This document shows, piece by piece, positions 25,156 through 32,779 of a DNA stretch of 35,423 nt. The translations under genes and the position numbers were made by a program. The notes under the pieces were generated by a model that made no database searches, was not told where the DNA came from, and worked only from the letters and a program-made list of their open reading frames with translations. This DNA is from Clostridia bacterium (GTDB taxonomy: Bacteria; Bacillota; Clostridia; Oscillospirales; CAG-272): assembly GCA_017387685.1 (NCBI GenBank), contig JAFOEU010000026.1:1-35423 (forward strand), written 5' to 3'. Every line of letters begins with the position of its first letter. Position 1 is the first letter of the stretch.

Positions 25156-26562
25156 ATGGCTCAATTGCAGAAAAAAGTGAGATTCGGCAAATATATGGGA
25201 CTCGGCGCGGCTGTCGCGTCCGCTGTGTTCCTTTTCAATCCCGATATCGCGCTTATTGATATTCTTCCCGATTTTATCGGATATTTGCTGCTTACCCTGT
25301 CCTTGCGTTTTGCGCGTGATCTCTCTCCTCATTTTGAAAATGCTTGGAAAAGATTCCGCTTGTTGACACTCGTCACCGTCGCGAAGTTTATTGCGCTCTT
25401 CTGGGTTATGGGTGTGCTTACGAATGCTCTCGAGAAGCCGACTATGCTTCTGCTTCTTTCGTTCGTATTCTCGATTCTCGAGCTCATTTGGGGCATTCCC
25501 GCGTGGTTCTCCCTTACCGAGGGACTTATTCTGCACGCACAGACCGCGGGCGGCGAGTATCCGCTTCTTGAAAGGGGCGCAAAATCCTACCGTCCGGGAA
25601 AGAACGTCAGCGTTTCCTTCCGCAATACTACTGTATTCTTTATGATCGCAAAGGCGTTCTTCGCAAATATTTCGGAATTTTCCGCGCTTTCGGAGCATTC
25701 CTATGACGATAAGGCGTTCAACTGGTATCGTTTTATCGGACTTTACCGCATTCTCGCGGTCTTCATCGGTGCTGTGATCGGCGTGATATGGCTCGTTTGT
25801 GCGCTTCGTTTCTTTATCGGTATCATAAAGGACGAAAAGCTTATTGAAAGCGCAAAGCATAAATACGAAGCTCAGGTCCTTCCGAACACGGGACTTTTCA
25901 TCAGACGTGATATTTCGTTTTTGCTTACAGTTCTCTGTGCCGCCGCGCTTTTGTCCGCAGATTTTTACATTGACAAGGTGAATTTTATTCCCGATACCCT
26001 ATCTGCCATACTTTGGGCGTGGACATTCATCAAGCTCAAGCCTTACTATGCAAAGTATAAGATAGGACTTACTATCACGGGTGTCTATGGCGTCCTTACC
26101 GTTGTAGGCGCAATTATGTCGGGGAATTTTGTATCCGGCGCTTGGGTTGAAAAGACCTGGGCTAACCGCGAGGTGTTTATTGAATTTATAACGATGTACC
26201 CTGTCAGAGTGGCAGAGGCAGTATTCTTTTTCATAACCGTACTGCTCGCCCTGAACGGTGTCCGTGCGGTTATTGACGGTCATTGCGGATACATCCCCTC
26301 GACGATGAGCGAGGAATACAGAAGCTCGCGCCTTGCCGCGATAAGAAAAGAGGTCTGCGCCAAGGTGTGGCTCTGCCTTGCCATAGCCGCGATCACCGCC
26401 GCTGTGTCGGGACTTTACGAGTTCATTCTCTCGCTTGATCTGTTCATCAGCCCGATATGGTGGATAATCAGCTTCGTTGCATCGCTTGCATTCTTTGCCT
26501 CCGCGGTATATATGATGAGCGCGGTCAATGAAGAGGTCGAATCGAGATATATGCTCGATTGA
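25156..26562 (+). CDS. Large polytopic membrane protein of unknown function
   Basis: A 468-residue protein with roughly ten membrane segments and no family I can name. There are signs of internal duplication: an N-terminal NPDIALIDILPDFIGYLLL (about 28-46) and a mid-protein NFIPDTLSAILWAWTFIKL (about 276-294), both with a PDxxxxxL core entering a helix. A LPDFIGY-type motif recurs in uncharacterised clostridial membrane proteins (family knowledge, not searched). AGGAGG lies 8 nt before the ATG. It is the last gene of the secA operon; no clear terminator follows. Confidence 0.78.
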   Translation: MAQLQKKVRFGKYMGLGAAVASAVFLFNPDIALIDILPDFIGYLLLTLSLRFARDLSPHFENAWKRFRLLTLVTVAKFIALFWVMGVLTNALEKPTMLLLLSFVFSILELIWGIPAWFSLTEGLILHAQTAGGEYPLLERGAKSYRPGKNVSVSFRNTTVFFMIAKAFFANISEFSALSEHSYDDKAFNWYRFIGLYRILAVFIGAVIGVIWLVCALRFFIGIIKDEKLIESAKHKYEAQVLPNTGLFIRRDISFLLTVLCAAALLSADFYIDKVNFIPDTLSAILWAWTFIKLKPYYAKYKIGLTITGVYGVLTVVGAIMSGNFVSGAWVEKTWANREVFIEFITMYPVRVAEAVFFFITVLLALNGVRAVIDGHCGYIPSTMSEEYRSSRLAAIRKEVCAKVWLCLAIAAITAAVSGLYEFILSLDLFISPIWWIISFVASLAFFASAVYMMSAVNEEVESRYMLD

Positions 26563-26597
26563 CGAATAATTTTCCCTCTTGTTGCCGATAATTCTAT

Positions 26598-26624
26598 TGC
26601 GGTCAACTAAAAATTTTTACCGCA
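26598..26624 (+). promoter_or_regulatory. Palindromic hairpin upstream of the micro-ORF
   Basis: Arms TGCGGT (26598-26603) and ACCGCA (26619-26624) enclose a perfect AT palindrome TAAAAATTTTTA (26608-26619). The structure ends 13 nt before the micro-ORF ATG, next to its ribosome binding site (AGAGGA). It could be an operator or a leader RNA stem. No convincing promoter was identified in this 75-bp spacer. Confidence 0.4.
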
Positions 26625-26637
26625 CGAGAGGATTATT

Positions 26638-26742
26638 ATGAACAACAAGAATCAGAATCAGAACAACAACCAGAACAAGAATCAGAACAATCAGAATCAG
26701 AACAAGAACAACCAGCAGAACAATCAGAACAAGAACAACTGA
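26638..26742 (+). CDS. Asn/Gln/Lys-only micro-protein (34 residues)
   Basis: An ATG with AGAGGA about 6 nt upstream opens a 34-codon frame made, after Met1, of only three amino acids: 20 Asn, 9 Gln and 4 Lys. All Gln codons are CAG and all Lys codons AAG, while Asn uses both AAC and AAT. The mixed Asn codons argue against a pure trinucleotide slippage product. There is no membrane or signal segment. It is followed by a strong terminator 20 bp later, then pcrA. Possible roles are a spore-associated Asn/Gln-rich storage or coat peptide (gamma-type SASPs are also Asn/Gln-rich), or a regulatory leader peptide for pcrA. It could also be untranslated low-complexity sequence. The function is unknown. 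Confidence 0.6.
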   Translation: MNNKNQNQNNNQNKNQNNQNQNKNNQQNNQNKNN

Positions 26743-26762
26743 GGATAAACTAAAAATTCAGC

Positions 26763-26798
26763 TTCCGACTGTTGCACTTGCGGCAGTCGGAATTTTTT
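26763..26798 (+). terminator. Strong intrinsic terminator directly in front of pcrA
   Basis: A 13-bp stem (TTCCGACTGTTGC 26763-26775 with GCGGCAGTCGGAA 26780-26792, two G-T wobbles) has a 4-nt loop and is followed by TTTTTT (26793-26798). It ends 11 bp before the pcrA ATG, leaving no room for a promoter between them. It is therefore either a leaky terminator or a regulated attenuator. Confidence 0.9.
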
Positions 26799-26809
26799 AA
26801 GGAAAGAAA

Positions 26810-29251
26810 ATGCCAACTTTAAGTGAAAGATATATAAAAGCCAAAAGGCGTCTTTTTGAAAAGGCGCAGTCAAATCTGAATGACCGTCAGCGCGATGCGG
26901 TTTTTGCGACCGAAGGACCTCTTCTCGTTATCGCGGGCGCGGGAAGCGGAAAGACGACAGTACTCGTTCGTCGCATTGCGCAGATAATCAAGTACGGCAA
27001 TGCTTATTGGAGCGAGGAAATCCCTGCGGATCTATCGGAGCTCACGGTTGCCGCGCTTGAGGAGGCGGTGACCTATCCCGCCGAATTTATCTCGCCGATA
27101 CTCGACGAGTTTATCGAACAGCCTTGCGCGCCCTGGAACGTGCTTGCCATCACCTTTACCAACAAGGCGGCAAACGAAATGAAGGAGCGTCTCGGAAAAA
27201 TGTTCGGTGATGAAACTATTACAAAGGATATCTGGGCGGGTACGTTCCACTCGATCTGTATGCGCATCCTCCGCAAATACGGCGACAGACTCGGCTATAA
27301 GGATAACCTCACCATTTACGATACCGACGATACGAAAAAGCTCCTCTCCGCAGTTATGAAGGAGCTTAATATTGATGAGAAGTCCTTCACGATCAAGAGC
27401 GTTGTCAGCACCATCAGTAAGGCAAAGGAAAATCTCCTCGATCCCGACGGCTACGAAGAACAGTCTAAAATGGGCTACCGCGAGAAGATCTACGCGAAGA
27501 TCTACCGCGAATATCAGAAGCGCATGGAGGCTTCCAACGCGCTCGATTTCGACGATATCATTATGCAGACGGTGCTTCTCCTTCGCACCGACGAGGAGGT
27601 TCGCAGATATTACGCGAACAAGTTCAGATACATCTGCGTTGACGAGTATCAGGACACCAACCCCGCGCAGTTTGCGCTCTGCTCACTCTTTGCCTCGGCT
27701 TGGAGAAATATAATGGTAGTCGGAGACGATGACCAGAGTATCTACCGCTTCCGCGGCGCGACAATTGAAAATATTTTAAGCTTTGATACTACATATCCAG
27801 ATGCAAGGGTAATTAAGCTCGAGCAGAATTACCGCTCGACCAAGACCATCCTCGACGCGGCGAACGCCGTTATCGGCAAAAACTCGGGCAGACGCCCCAA
27901 AACTCTCTGGACCGAGAACGGCTCGGGAAAGAAGATAGTTCTCGAGGAATGCGAGGACGAGGCGAGTGAGGCAAGACGTATCTCGGATCTCATTCTCAAG
28001 CTTGTTGCCGAAAAGAAATACAGCTACCGCGATTTTGCCGTGCTCTACCGCGTAAACGCGCAGGCGAACACCATCGAGCGTACATTCGCAAAGAGCGCAC
28101 TTCCTTACCGCATTTACGGCGGTGTCCGATTCGGTGACCGCAAGGAAATCAAGGACGTTGTTGCATACCTTCAGCTTATAAACAACACCTCCGACCGCGT
28201 GCGCCTTAAGCGTATCATCAACGAGCCTCGCCGAAAGATCGGTGAGGTCACGCTGAATGCCGTTGAGAGCATCGCGAACGAAACGGGCAAGTCGATGTTC
28301 GAGGTAATGCGCGAGGCGTACCGCTACATTGTCCTTTCCCGCTCGGCGCATATTCTCGTCTCCTTTGCCGAAATGATCGACGGTCTTCGCAAGATGCTTG
28401 ACGACGGCTGTCCGCTTGATGCTTTTGTCACCAACGTGCTCGAAAAATCGGGTTACCGTCAGATGCTCATTGACGGCGGTGAGGCTGAAAAGGACAGACT
28501 TGACAATGTCGACGAATTCGTTTCGGGCGTTATCGAATATATGAAGAATAACGAAGAACCTACCTTGACGGGCTTCCTCGAGGAAACCGCGCTCGTTGCC
28601 GACGTTGACCGCTTTGACGAGACCGCAGATGCAGTTGTTCTTATGACCATCCACAGCGCAAAGGGACTCGAATTCCCCGTTGCGATCATTCCCGGACTTG
28701 AGGAGGGAATCTTCCCTGGTATGCAGTCGCAGAGCGACCCGAGCGAGCTTGAGGAGGAGCGCAGACTCGCCTACGTTGCGATCACGCGCGCAAAGCGTGA
28801 GCTTTTCCTTTTCCACTCGGAGCTCAGACTTCTCTACGGTCGCACGATGCGTAACCCCATCTCGCGTTTCGTAGAGGACATTCCTACCGAGCTGATTGAC
28901 GAAAAGGTTAAGAAACAGCAGAAACCCGCGAGCGAGTATTCGTGGGGCGGCGGAAAGACATATTATACAAGCTCTGCCTCTCAGTCGGGCGGAAATATGC
29001 GCCCCGTTCAGCGTCCCGGCACGACATCCGCCAAGACGGTTCAGCGTCCCGCTGCTGTTGCTAAGACCGCACCAATGAAGAAGCCTGCCGAGTTTTTTGC
29101 GCTCGGCGACAGGGTAAAGCATCTCACGTTTGGCGAGGGCGAGGTCATCTCGGCAAAGCAGATGGGCTCGGATATCCTTTACGAGATCATCTTCGATAAC
29201 GTAGGAACAAAGAAGCTTATGGCGACATACGCCAAGCTTACAAAAGCGTAA
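26810..29251 (+). CDS. pcrA: UvrD/PcrA-type superfamily 1 DNA helicase
   Basis: An ATP-dependent 3-prime to 5-prime DNA helicase for repair, plasmid replication and transcription-conflict resolution. It has 813 residues, longer than typical PcrA (about 720-740). Motifs: Q-motif SNLNDRQRDAV (21-31), Walker A GAGSGKT (43-49), Ia LAITFTNKAANEM, motif II VDEYQDTNPAQF, motif III VGDDDQSIYRFRGA, IV LEQNYRST, V TIHSAKGLEFPVAII and VI RRLAYVAITRAKREL. An insertion of roughly 45 residues (about 62-106, WSEEIPADLSELTVAALEEA) separates motif I from motif Ia. The C-terminus has a linker and a Tudor-like domain (DRVKHLTFGEGEVISA) that binds RNA polymerase in relatives. AAGGAAAG forms the ribosome binding site right after the terminator. 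Confidence 0.96.
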   Translation: MPTLSERYIKAKRRLFEKAQSNLNDRQRDAVFATEGPLLVIAGAGSGKTTVLVRRIAQIIKYGNAYWSEEIPADLSELTVAALEEAVTYPAEFISPILDEFIEQPCAPWNVLAITFTNKAANEMKERLGKMFGDETITKDIWAGTFHSICMRILRKYGDRLGYKDNLTIYDTDDTKKLLSAVMKELNIDEKSFTIKSVVSTISKAKENLLDPDGYEEQSKMGYREKIYAKIYREYQKRMEASNALDFDDIIMQTVLLLRTDEEVRRYYANKFRYICVDEYQDTNPAQFALCSLFASAWRNIMVVGDDDQSIYRFRGATIENILSFDTTYPDARVIKLEQNYRSTKTILDAANAVIGKNSGRRPKTLWTENGSGKKIVLEECEDEASEARRISDLILKLVAEKKYSYRDFAVLYRVNAQANTIERTFAKSALPYRIYGGVRFGDRKEIKDVVAYLQLINNTSDRVRLKRIINEPRRKIGEVTLNAVESIANETGKSMFEVMREAYRYIVLSRSAHILVSFAEMIDGLRKMLDDGCPLDAFVTNVLEKSGYRQMLIDGGEAEKDRLDNVDEFVSGVIEYMKNNEEPTLTGFLEETALVADVDRFDETADAVVLMTIHSAKGLEFPVAIIPGLEEGIFPGMQSQSDPSELEEERRLAYVAITRAKRELFLFHSELRLLYGRTMRNPISRFVEDIPTELIDEKVKKQQKPASEYSWGGGKTYYTSSASQSGGNMRPVQRPGTTSAKTVQRPAAVAKTAPMKKPAEFFALGDRVKHLTFGEGEVISAKQMGSDILYEIIFDNVGTKKLMATYAKLTKA

Positions 29252-29277
29252 TTTTTATCCGAAAGGAGATAATCATT

Positions 29278-29967
29278 ATGAAAAAATCAAAGGCAATCAT
29301 CTGGGGAGTGATCCTCATCGCGGCGGGACTCTGCTGGGCACTTTCCTCCCTCGGACTTTTGGAGATCGATATCTTCTTCGATGGTTGGTGGACGCTCTTT
29401 ATCATCGTTCCTTGTGCCATCTCGCTTTTCACCTCGCCCGATAAGGTCAGCTCGGCTGTCGGTATTGCTGTCGGCGTTCTGCTGCTCCTTTCTGTGCGCG
29501 GTATTATCGAGTGGGATCAGATCGTGAAGCTTGTTATTCCCGCGATCATCGTACTTATAGGTATCAAGCTCATCGCAAACGCATTCGGAGAAAAGAAGAC
29601 CGAAAAGATCGAGGAAAGCCTTCGCAAGAATGCTGACAGCCTTGAAAACGTATTCTGTCTTTTTAACGGTGAAGAAATCAAGTGCGACGGCAAGGTCTTC
29701 CGCGGCGCGGAGCTCAACGCCATCTTCGGCGGCATTGATTACGATCTGCGCGGTGCTGTTATCGAGCCCGATTGCGCCATCAAGGCGACCGCCATCTTCG
29801 GTGGCATCGAGATAATCGTTCCCGATAACGTCAAGGTTCGCGTTAAATCCACGGGCATCTTTGGCGGCACTTCGAATAAGGCTCGCCGTCCCGATGACAA
29901 GGCTGAGGGCGTGATCACGCTCTACGTCAGCTCGCTCGCGCTCTTCGGAGGAGTTGATATAAAATGA
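29278..29967 (+). CDS. LiaF-like membrane protein
   Basis: A 229-residue protein. Residues about 1-105 hold four hydrophobic segments of the LiaI/LiaF-like transmembrane type (IIWGVILIAAGLCWALSSLG, WWTLFIIVPCAISLF, VGIAVGVLLLLSV, LVIPAIIVLIGIKLI). Residues about 125-229 are the LiaF C-terminal beta domain with the repeated phrase ATAIFGGIEIIVPDN ... STGIFGGTSNKA. In Bacillus, LiaF holds the LiaRS two-component system inactive until the envelope is damaged. GAAAGGAG precedes the ATG. It overlaps the next gene by 4 bp. No LiaR or LiaS gene is in this window. Confidence 0.88.
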   Translation: MKKSKAIIWGVILIAAGLCWALSSLGLLEIDIFFDGWWTLFIIVPCAISLFTSPDKVSSAVGIAVGVLLLLSVRGIIEWDQIVKLVIPAIIVLIGIKLIANAFGEKKTEKIEESLRKNADSLENVFCLFNGEEIKCDGKVFRGAELNAIFGGIDYDLRGAVIEPDCAIKATAIFGGIEIIVPDNVKVRVKSTGIFGGTSNKARRPDDKAEGVITLYVSSLALFGGVDIK

Positions 29968-30707
29968 AGCCGTGGCAAACTGCCGTAAGATACGGCGCGA
30001 TAGTGCTTGCGGTCATTCTTATAATCAATATCGTGGGCTGGGGACTTAAAATAGTCGGTGCCGTCCTCGGATTAGCCTCGTCGGGCACTCTCGACGAATC
30101 GAAGGCATACGAATGTGATGCCGATACCGACAAACTTGAAATTGATATTTCCGCGGCAATGCTTATCATCCGCGTTGAAAAATGCGAGAGCATCACGGTC
30201 AAGACCAATCTCAAGGGCGTGAGTGTCAAGGAAAGATCAAATACGCTGAAGATCAACGATAACAAGGGCTTTTTGTCTATACCCGACACCGAGGGCTTCG
30301 TTGAGATAATGATTCCCGAGGGGGCCGTACTGCGCGAGATCGACCTTGATCTCGGCGCGGGCGAAACGCTCTTGTCCGCAATCTGCGCCGATGAGGTCGA
30401 TATCGACGGCGGCGCAGGTGAGTTGCTGTTTACAGATTGTGAAATCTCCGAGCTCGACCTCGATATGGGCGTCGGTGAGCTCGACTTCCGAGGACGTATC
30501 ACGGGTAAAGCCGATATTTCGCTTGGCGTAGGCGTTGCGAAATTTCAGCTCCTCGGCGATAAGGATGAATATAGACTTTCCGTTGACAAGGGGATTGGCA
30601 ACGTCTCGGTTGACGGTCAGGACGTTGGAAGCACCAAGATCGGCAACGGCGGCGTACGCATCAATATCGACGGCGGTGTAGGTGATATTACCATCGACTT
30701 TGAATAA
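29964..30707 (+). CDS. DUF4097/LiaG-like anchored beta-repeat protein
   Basis: A 247-residue protein with one N-terminal membrane segment (about 8-38) and an extracytoplasmic beta-solenoid-like domain. The repeats have a regular pattern of acidic beta strands ending in Gly turns: LDLGAGETLL, DGGAGELLF, LDMGVGELDF, SLGVGVAKF, DKGIGNVSV, DGGVGDITI. This is the DUF4097 (putative adhesin) architecture, which also occurs in LiaG of the Bacillus lia operon. The ATGA overlap with the LiaF-like gene means the pair is coupled. A role in sensing or holding the stressed envelope is inferred from the pairing. Confidence 0.82.
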   Translation: MKPWQTAVRYGAIVLAVILIINIVGWGLKIVGAVLGLASSGTLDESKAYECDADTDKLEIDISAAMLIIRVEKCESITVKTNLKGVSVKERSNTLKINDNKGFLSIPDTEGFVEIMIPEGAVLREIDLDLGAGETLLSAICADEVDIDGGAGELLFTDCEISELDLDMGVGELDFRGRITGKADISLGVGVAKFQLLGDKDEYRLSVDKGIGNVSVDGQDVGSTKIGNGGVRINIDGGVGDITIDFE

Positions 30708-30717
30708 GAGGTTTACA

Positions 30718-32565
30718 ATGAAGAAAAGACTTATATTTATTTCGCTTGCTATGATCATTTCGATCTCTCTGTCGCTCTGTGCTTTCGCGGCGGATGACGG
30801 AGTGATTTCGAAAACCAAGGACGGACTTACCGCCAATATGACGCTTACCGCCGAGAACGAGAACGTCGCGCTCGACGTTGAGCTTATCGGTACAGGCGGC
30901 ACTGACGTTACGAACGTGGCTGTAACACTTACTCTCCCCGAGGGCTTTGAGTGCAACGAGGCTGACGTGACCCGCCCCGTCGATCTTGAGCTTGCGCTGA
31001 ACAATACGCAAACGCTTTCGTATTCGATCGTCAATACTCTCGCGCTTCCCGAGACCGAAGCCTCGATCGAGGTTGTCGAGCCGAGCGGTTGCGGCGCGGT
31101 CATTTCGTCCGCGGCGGTCATTTTCACGCTCATCTGCGCGGTATTCTTCCTTATGAAGAATCCGAAACGCGGCGCGGCTTGTCTGCTTGCTTGTCTGATG
31201 CTCGTTCCGATGGCACTTCCCATCGGCGCGGCAACGACCGAGAGAAAGATCGTGCTTGAGGGTATCGTGTCTTACGAGGAAAAGGAATATCCCATTCTGG
31301 TCACGGTGTCCTACGATTATACCTTTACAGAGCAGAGAGGAACGGATACAAAGGGTATGGAAAAGTTTGAGATCACGTATTATTGGGGTCCGCAGGGTCA
31401 GGACCTTTGCAACGAGGAATACATAAAGAAGATCGCGGAGTGCGGCTTTACGAGCATCCCGATCGAAAGCTGGGAGCCTACGATCAACAAGACCGCGCTC
31501 GAATATCTGTGCAAGTACGGTATGACCTGCTCGGCTCTTGCGGATTACAGAATTCAGAGTGCACTCGCGATCAGCGATCAGACGGCGATCGACGCGTACG
31601 TCAGAGAAGTTGTCGTCGAATATAAGGATTATCTCGACGTTATCAAGGGTTGGCTTCTCAGAGACGAGCCCTCGGCGTCGGATTTCCCCGCGCTTGCGAG
31701 AGTTGTCGATGCCTTCCACCGCATCGACCCCGAGCGAACCACGATGATCAACCTCTTCCCGACCTATGCCAAAGACGAACAGCTCGGAACAAACGGCTAT
31801 CAGGAGCATCTTGATAAGTTCATCTCGATAGTTGATCCCGATTATCTCAGCTACGACCACTATCATTTCCAGAAGAATACTACCCGAAAGGGCTTCTTTG
31901 AGAATATCGAGATTGTTCGCGATACGGCTATTGCAAACGAGATAGATCCGATGCTCATTATCCTTCTGACCGAGCATATGAGCTATGCCGATCTGACGAA
32001 GCATCAGATCGAGTGGGAGGTCAATATGTGCCTGACCTACGGTATGAAACGAATCTCCTACTTCACCTATTGGCTCAGCCAGGATCTCCTCGATCAGGGC
32101 TGGAACGACGCTTGTATGGATTGCACGGGCAAGATATATCCTCACTACTATGACGTTCAGGAGATCAATAAATGGCTTCTGCCGCTCGGAGGTCAGTTGT
32201 TCGATAAGAACTCTACCGCAGTCTTCCATTACAAGATGCGCGGCGGAGCGAGCCTTGAGAAGGGCTGTGAGGCTTATACCTCTTACGGCAACCTTGGCGA
32301 GATCAGCGCGGACGCGGGACTCGTCATCGGCTTCTTCAACGACGAGAGCTTTATGATCACCAATAAAATGTATACGGATACCGAGAATTCGAGAAATACC
32401 GTAGAGTTCCTCGACATTGCATCGGGACTTGAATACTTCGACACGACCACCTCCGAGTGGAAGGATGCCGAAGCTGACGGAACCGTTACAAGAAACGAAA
32501 ACGGCGTGCTGACCTATACCTTTGAGCCCGGAGAGGGAATGTTATTCAGGGTTAAAGGAAAATAA
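30718..32565 (+). CDS. Membrane-tethered glycosidase-like TIM-barrel protein
   Basis: A 615-residue protein. I use the ATG at 30718 (KKRLIFISLAMIISIS), which has AAGAGG upstream and opens a signal peptide; the longer frame from 30682 overlaps the previous gene. Order: signal peptide (1-24), a beta-rich DUF11-like domain (about 25-120), a hydrophobic segment (about 127-146), a basic loop NPKRG, and a second hydrophobic segment ending like a signal-peptidase site (PIGAA, about 168-172). A catalytic-looking domain (about 215-490) follows, with YYWGPQGQDLCNEEYIKKIA, GWLLRDEPSASD (Glu317), LSYDHYHF and ISYFTYW. That region resembles glycoside hydrolase barrels of the GH42-like clan A type, with Glu317 as candidate acid/base. 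A small C-terminal beta domain ends the protein. Substrate unknown. It follows the LiaF/LiaG-like pair by 10 bp, probably in the same operon. Confidence 0.75.
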   Translation: MKKRLIFISLAMIISISLSLCAFAADDGVISKTKDGLTANMTLTAENENVALDVELIGTGGTDVTNVAVTLTLPEGFECNEADVTRPVDLELALNNTQTLSYSIVNTLALPETEASIEVVEPSGCGAVISSAAVIFTLICAVFFLMKNPKRGAACLLACLMLVPMALPIGAATTERKIVLEGIVSYEEKEYPILVTVSYDYTFTEQRGTDTKGMEKFEITYYWGPQGQDLCNEEYIKKIAECGFTSIPIESWEPTINKTALEYLCKYGMTCSALADYRIQSALAISDQTAIDAYVREVVVEYKDYLDVIKGWLLRDEPSASDFPALARVVDAFHRIDPERTTMINLFPTYAKDEQLGTNGYQEHLDKFISIVDPDYLSYDHYHFQKNTTRKGFFENIEIVRDTAIANEIDPMLIILLTEHMSYADLTKHQIEWEVNMCLTYGMKRISYFTYWLSQDLLDQGWNDACMDCTGKIYPHYYDVQEINKWLLPLGGQLFDKNSTAVFHYKMRGGASLEKGCEAYTSYGNLGEISADAGLVIGFFNDESFMITNKMYTDTENSRNTVEFLDIASGLEYFDTTTSEWKDAEADGTVTRNENGVLTYTFEPGEGMLFRVKGK

Positions 32566-32576
32566 AGTTGTTTTTA

Positions 32577-32690
32577 TCCCGCTTCGCGGGAGTGATAATC
32601 TCGCTTCGCGAGAGTGATAATCTCGCTTCGCGAGAGTGATAATTTCCGCAAGCGGAAAGTGAAGGAAGATTTTCGCCGAGGCGAAAATCT
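32577..32690 (+). repeat. Left half of hairpin array 1 (linker GTGATAA)
   Basis: Five hairpins lie in a row. Units at 32577-32598, 32599-32620 and 32621-32642 have an exact 22-bp period: a 6-bp stem, a ttc loop and the linker GTGATAA. Units 1 and 2 differ at exactly two positions, which pair with each other (C-G against T-A). Unit 4 (32643-32658, TTTCCGC/GCGGAAA) keeps the period, and a longer stem (32667-32690, 11 bp, 2-nt loop) closes the half. It starts 11 bp past the glycosidase-like stop codon. Confidence 0.9.
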
Positions 32691-32702
32691 TTAATAAAAC
32701 AA

Positions 32703-32735
32703 TGCCTCATTGATGTACTTGACACCAATGAGGCA
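32703..32735. terminator. Central hairpin of array 1, likely bidirectional terminator
   Basis: TGCCTCATTG (32703-32712) pairs with CAATGAGGCA (32726-32735). Both strands continue with T-rich sequence, so it can end both the glycosidase-like transcript and the convergent S1-protein transcript. It lies at the exact centre of the two inverted hairpin half-arrays. Confidence 0.7.
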
Positions 32736-32779
32736 TGAATTTTAATATTTTTCGAGCAACGCGAGAAAATTACCTTTGT

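Noticed and set aside
31045-31065. LPETE in the glycosidase-like protein as a sortase LPxTG signal
   Set aside because: Gly is missing at the fifth position and a long catalytic domain follows the membrane segments, which rules out C-terminal sortase anchoring.
30688-32229. A 513-codon minus-strand open frame opposite the glycosidase-like gene
   Set aside because: The residues are Arg/His/Ile-rich with no domain, typical of an antisense frame. The plus-strand gene has a signal peptide and ordered domains.
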